Positions 4,927 through 6,099 of a DNA stretch of 6,099 nt are shown here, piece by piece (positions within the stretch are counted from its first letter, which is position 1; the number at the start of each line of letters is the position of its first letter). The DNA is taken from positions 1 through 6,099 of the forward strand of contig CAIMDR010000422.1 in assembly GCA_903839795.1 (NCBI GenBank), in the 5' to 3' direction. This DNA is from an uncultured Methylococcaceae bacterium. Lineage in GTDB: Bacteria > Pseudomonadota > Gammaproteobacteria > Methylococcales > Methylomonadaceae. The translations under genes and the position numbers were made by a program. The notes under the pieces are model-generated. The model did not search any database and was not told the origin of the DNA. It saw nothing but the letters and a program-made list of their open reading frames with translations.

Positions 4927-5976
4927 ATGAATTTTGCCTCCGATAATTGGGCGGGAGCGCATCCTGCTATTGCACAACGTTTGTTGGAAGTCTCACCAGG
5001 ATTTTCAGCGCCTTATGGCGCAAGCACACTGGACCGTAAGATTGAGAAACGGTTTAACGAACTGTTTGAACGTGAGGTAGCGGTTTATTTCGTCAGCACC
5101 GGCACCGCAGCAAATTCGCTGGCACTGGCTGCTGTCAACCGTCCGGGTGGCGTTTCCTTTTGTCATCGCGAAGCGCACATGCTGGAAGATGAATGCGGTG
5201 CGCCGGAGTTTTTTACCCATGGCGCACGACTGGCACCGGTGGATGGGGCAAACGGTAAAATTGATCCACACAACCTCAAGGCCGAAATCGAGCGTTTTCC
5301 GCCTAATTTTGTTCATGCGGGGCAACCGATGGCAATTTCTATCACCCAAGCTACCGAAATTGGCACGCTTTATCAGTCGGATGAAATTGCCGCCATTGCC
5401 AAGATTGCACAAACTTATGGTTTACCCTTGCATTTAGACGGAGCACGTTTTGCGAATGCGTTGGTTGCGTTGGCACTAACGCCCGCAGAAATGACTTGGA
5501 AACGGGGTGTGGATATTGTTTCTTTCGGTGCCACCAAAAATGGTTGCTGGTGTGCGGAAGCGTTGATATTTATGAATCCGGAGGTGTCCAAAGACCTGCC
5601 GTTTATCCGTAAACGCGCGGCGCAATTACTGTCTAAAAGTCGCTTTATCGCTGCTCAGTTTGATGCTTATTTACATGATGACCTTTGGTTAACGATGGCG
5701 CGTTATGCCAACGCCATGGCGGAGCGCTTGCAAAAGGGCATCGTAAACTCTACTCAAGCACGATTAGCTTGGCACGCAGAAGCTAATGAAGTATTTATTA
5801 TTTTAAATAAAACACACGCGAACCAACTCCAGGAAAAAGGAGCCGTTTTTTATCAGTGGAATCCGCCACGGGCAACACCGGGTCTGTTAAGTGAAAATGA
5901 AGTATTGGTGCGTTTGGTAACCAGTTTTGCGACAGAGGCTGATCAAGTGGATCGCTTTCTTGAGTTGTTAAAATGA
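4927..5976 (+). CDS. Low-specificity L-threonine aldolase (PLP enzyme)
   Basis: This 349-residue fold-type I PLP enzyme most likely cleaves L-threonine or L-allo-threonine to glycine and acetaldehyde in the cytoplasm. Family marks are the start 'MNFASDNWAGAHPAI', 'SAPYGASTLDRKIEKRF' near residues 27-43, the cofactor loop 'VSTGTAAN' at 56-63, 'CHREAHMLEDECGAPEFF' with the conserved His84, 'LHLDGARFANAL' with Asp171 and Arg174, and the Schiff-base Lys204 in 'SFGATKNGCWCAEAL'. Length is normal for the family. The ATG at 4927 gives the typical family N-terminus despite lacking a ribosome binding site. The gene is divergent from nifE and shares its 5' region, but has no sigma-54 promoter, so co-regulation is not indicated. 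Related beta-eliminating PLP enzymes such as phenylserine aldolase are the alternative; substrate range cannot be read from sequence. Confidence 0.92.
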   Translation: MNFASDNWAGAHPAIAQRLLEVSPGFSAPYGASTLDRKIEKRFNELFEREVAVYFVSTGTAANSLALAAVNRPGGVSFCHREAHMLEDECGAPEFFTHGARLAPVDGANGKIDPHNLKAEIERFPPNFVHAGQPMAISITQATEIGTLYQSDEIAAIAKIAQTYGLPLHLDGARFANALVALALTPAEMTWKRGVDIVSFGATKNGCWCAEALIFMNPEVSKDLPFIRKRAAQLLSKSRFIAAQFDAYLHDDLWLTMARYANAMAERLQKGIVNSTQARLAWHAEANEVFIILNKTHANQLQEKGAVFYQWNPPRATPGLLSENEVLVRLVTSFATEADQVDRFLELLK

Positions 5977-6016
5977 TCATTTATGTTCGCAAAGATTTTT
6001 ATTCGGGACGGAGACG

Positions 6017-6099
6017 CTAAATAAATACGCCTCGTTCACGGCACCAAGTATTTAAGTCCTCATCGAGTAACCCATAGCTTTGCTGTAAAGCGGCAAGAC
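6017..6099 (-). CDS. Partial reading frame, C-terminal end only, function unknown
   Basis: A minus-strand frame enters from the right edge and stops at a TAG (6019-6017), giving 26 visible residues that include 'LLDEDLNTWCRERGVFI'. The composition looks like real protein, an amphipathic helix-rich end. The 'LNTWCRERGVF' phrase loosely recalls the N-terminal helical region of some IS-element OrfA transposases, in which case the stop right after it would make this a remnant. That resemblance is weak and only inferred. It converges with the aldolase gene, whose stop is 40 bases away, and no clear terminator lies between them. Confidence 0.4.
   Translation of the reverse strand, partial: LAALQQSYGLLDEDLNTWCRERGVFI

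Noticed and set aside
5005..5412. Minus-strand 135-codon frame inside the aldolase gene.
   Set aside because: It is antisense to a well-conserved PLP enzyme, has no recognisable motif and no independent support.

Overview
The window holds part of a molybdenum-nitrogenase (nif) cluster, read leftward on the minus strand, followed by a divergent threonine aldolase gene on the plus strand. The nif proteins closely resemble Azotobacter-type sequences: the NifE N-terminus, the Cys44 position of NifN, and a nif-specific ferredoxin III. The DNA has moderate, slightly AT-leaning composition, and the nifE control region has a NifA/IHF/sigma-54 layout. Together these suggest a diazotrophic proteobacterium, most likely a gammaproteobacterium. 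A type I methanotroph is plausible, but that is inference; the sequence does not identify a species.

Layout, following nif transcription from right to left: a control region (about 4652-4757) with a NifA upstream activator site, an IHF site and a -24/-12 promoter; nifE (4642-3197); nifN (3197-1800, start overlapping the nifE stop by one base); nifX (1755-1324); a 248-base gap (1323-1076) with two short inverted repeats; then a tight trio of a DUF269 NifX-associated protein (1075-602), a DUF683 small helical protein (590-375) and a two-cluster ferredoxin of the FdxB type (360-43). The right side has a divergent low-specificity L-threonine aldolase (4927-5976) and, at the edge, the last 26 codons of a minus-strand reading frame that cannot be assigned securely.

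How the genes work together: NifE and NifN form the alpha2beta2 scaffold on which the FeMo-cofactor precursor from NifB matures. NifX is a small cofactor/precursor carrier that works with NifEN. The DUF269 and DUF683 proteins are conserved companions of nifX with no settled function, and the ferredoxin probably supplies electrons to cofactor assembly. The aldolase has no evident link to nitrogen fixation.

Nothing here amounts to a new multi-gene system; the gene content is that of a known nif cluster. The most unusual feature is a palindromic G/C-run repeat inside the 3' end of nifE. It is read in frame as a proline-rich tail and lies just upstream of the nifN ribosome binding site. Second are a perfect 9-bp inverted repeat straddling the predicted nifE transcription start and the hairpin-containing gap that splits nifENX from its companion genes.
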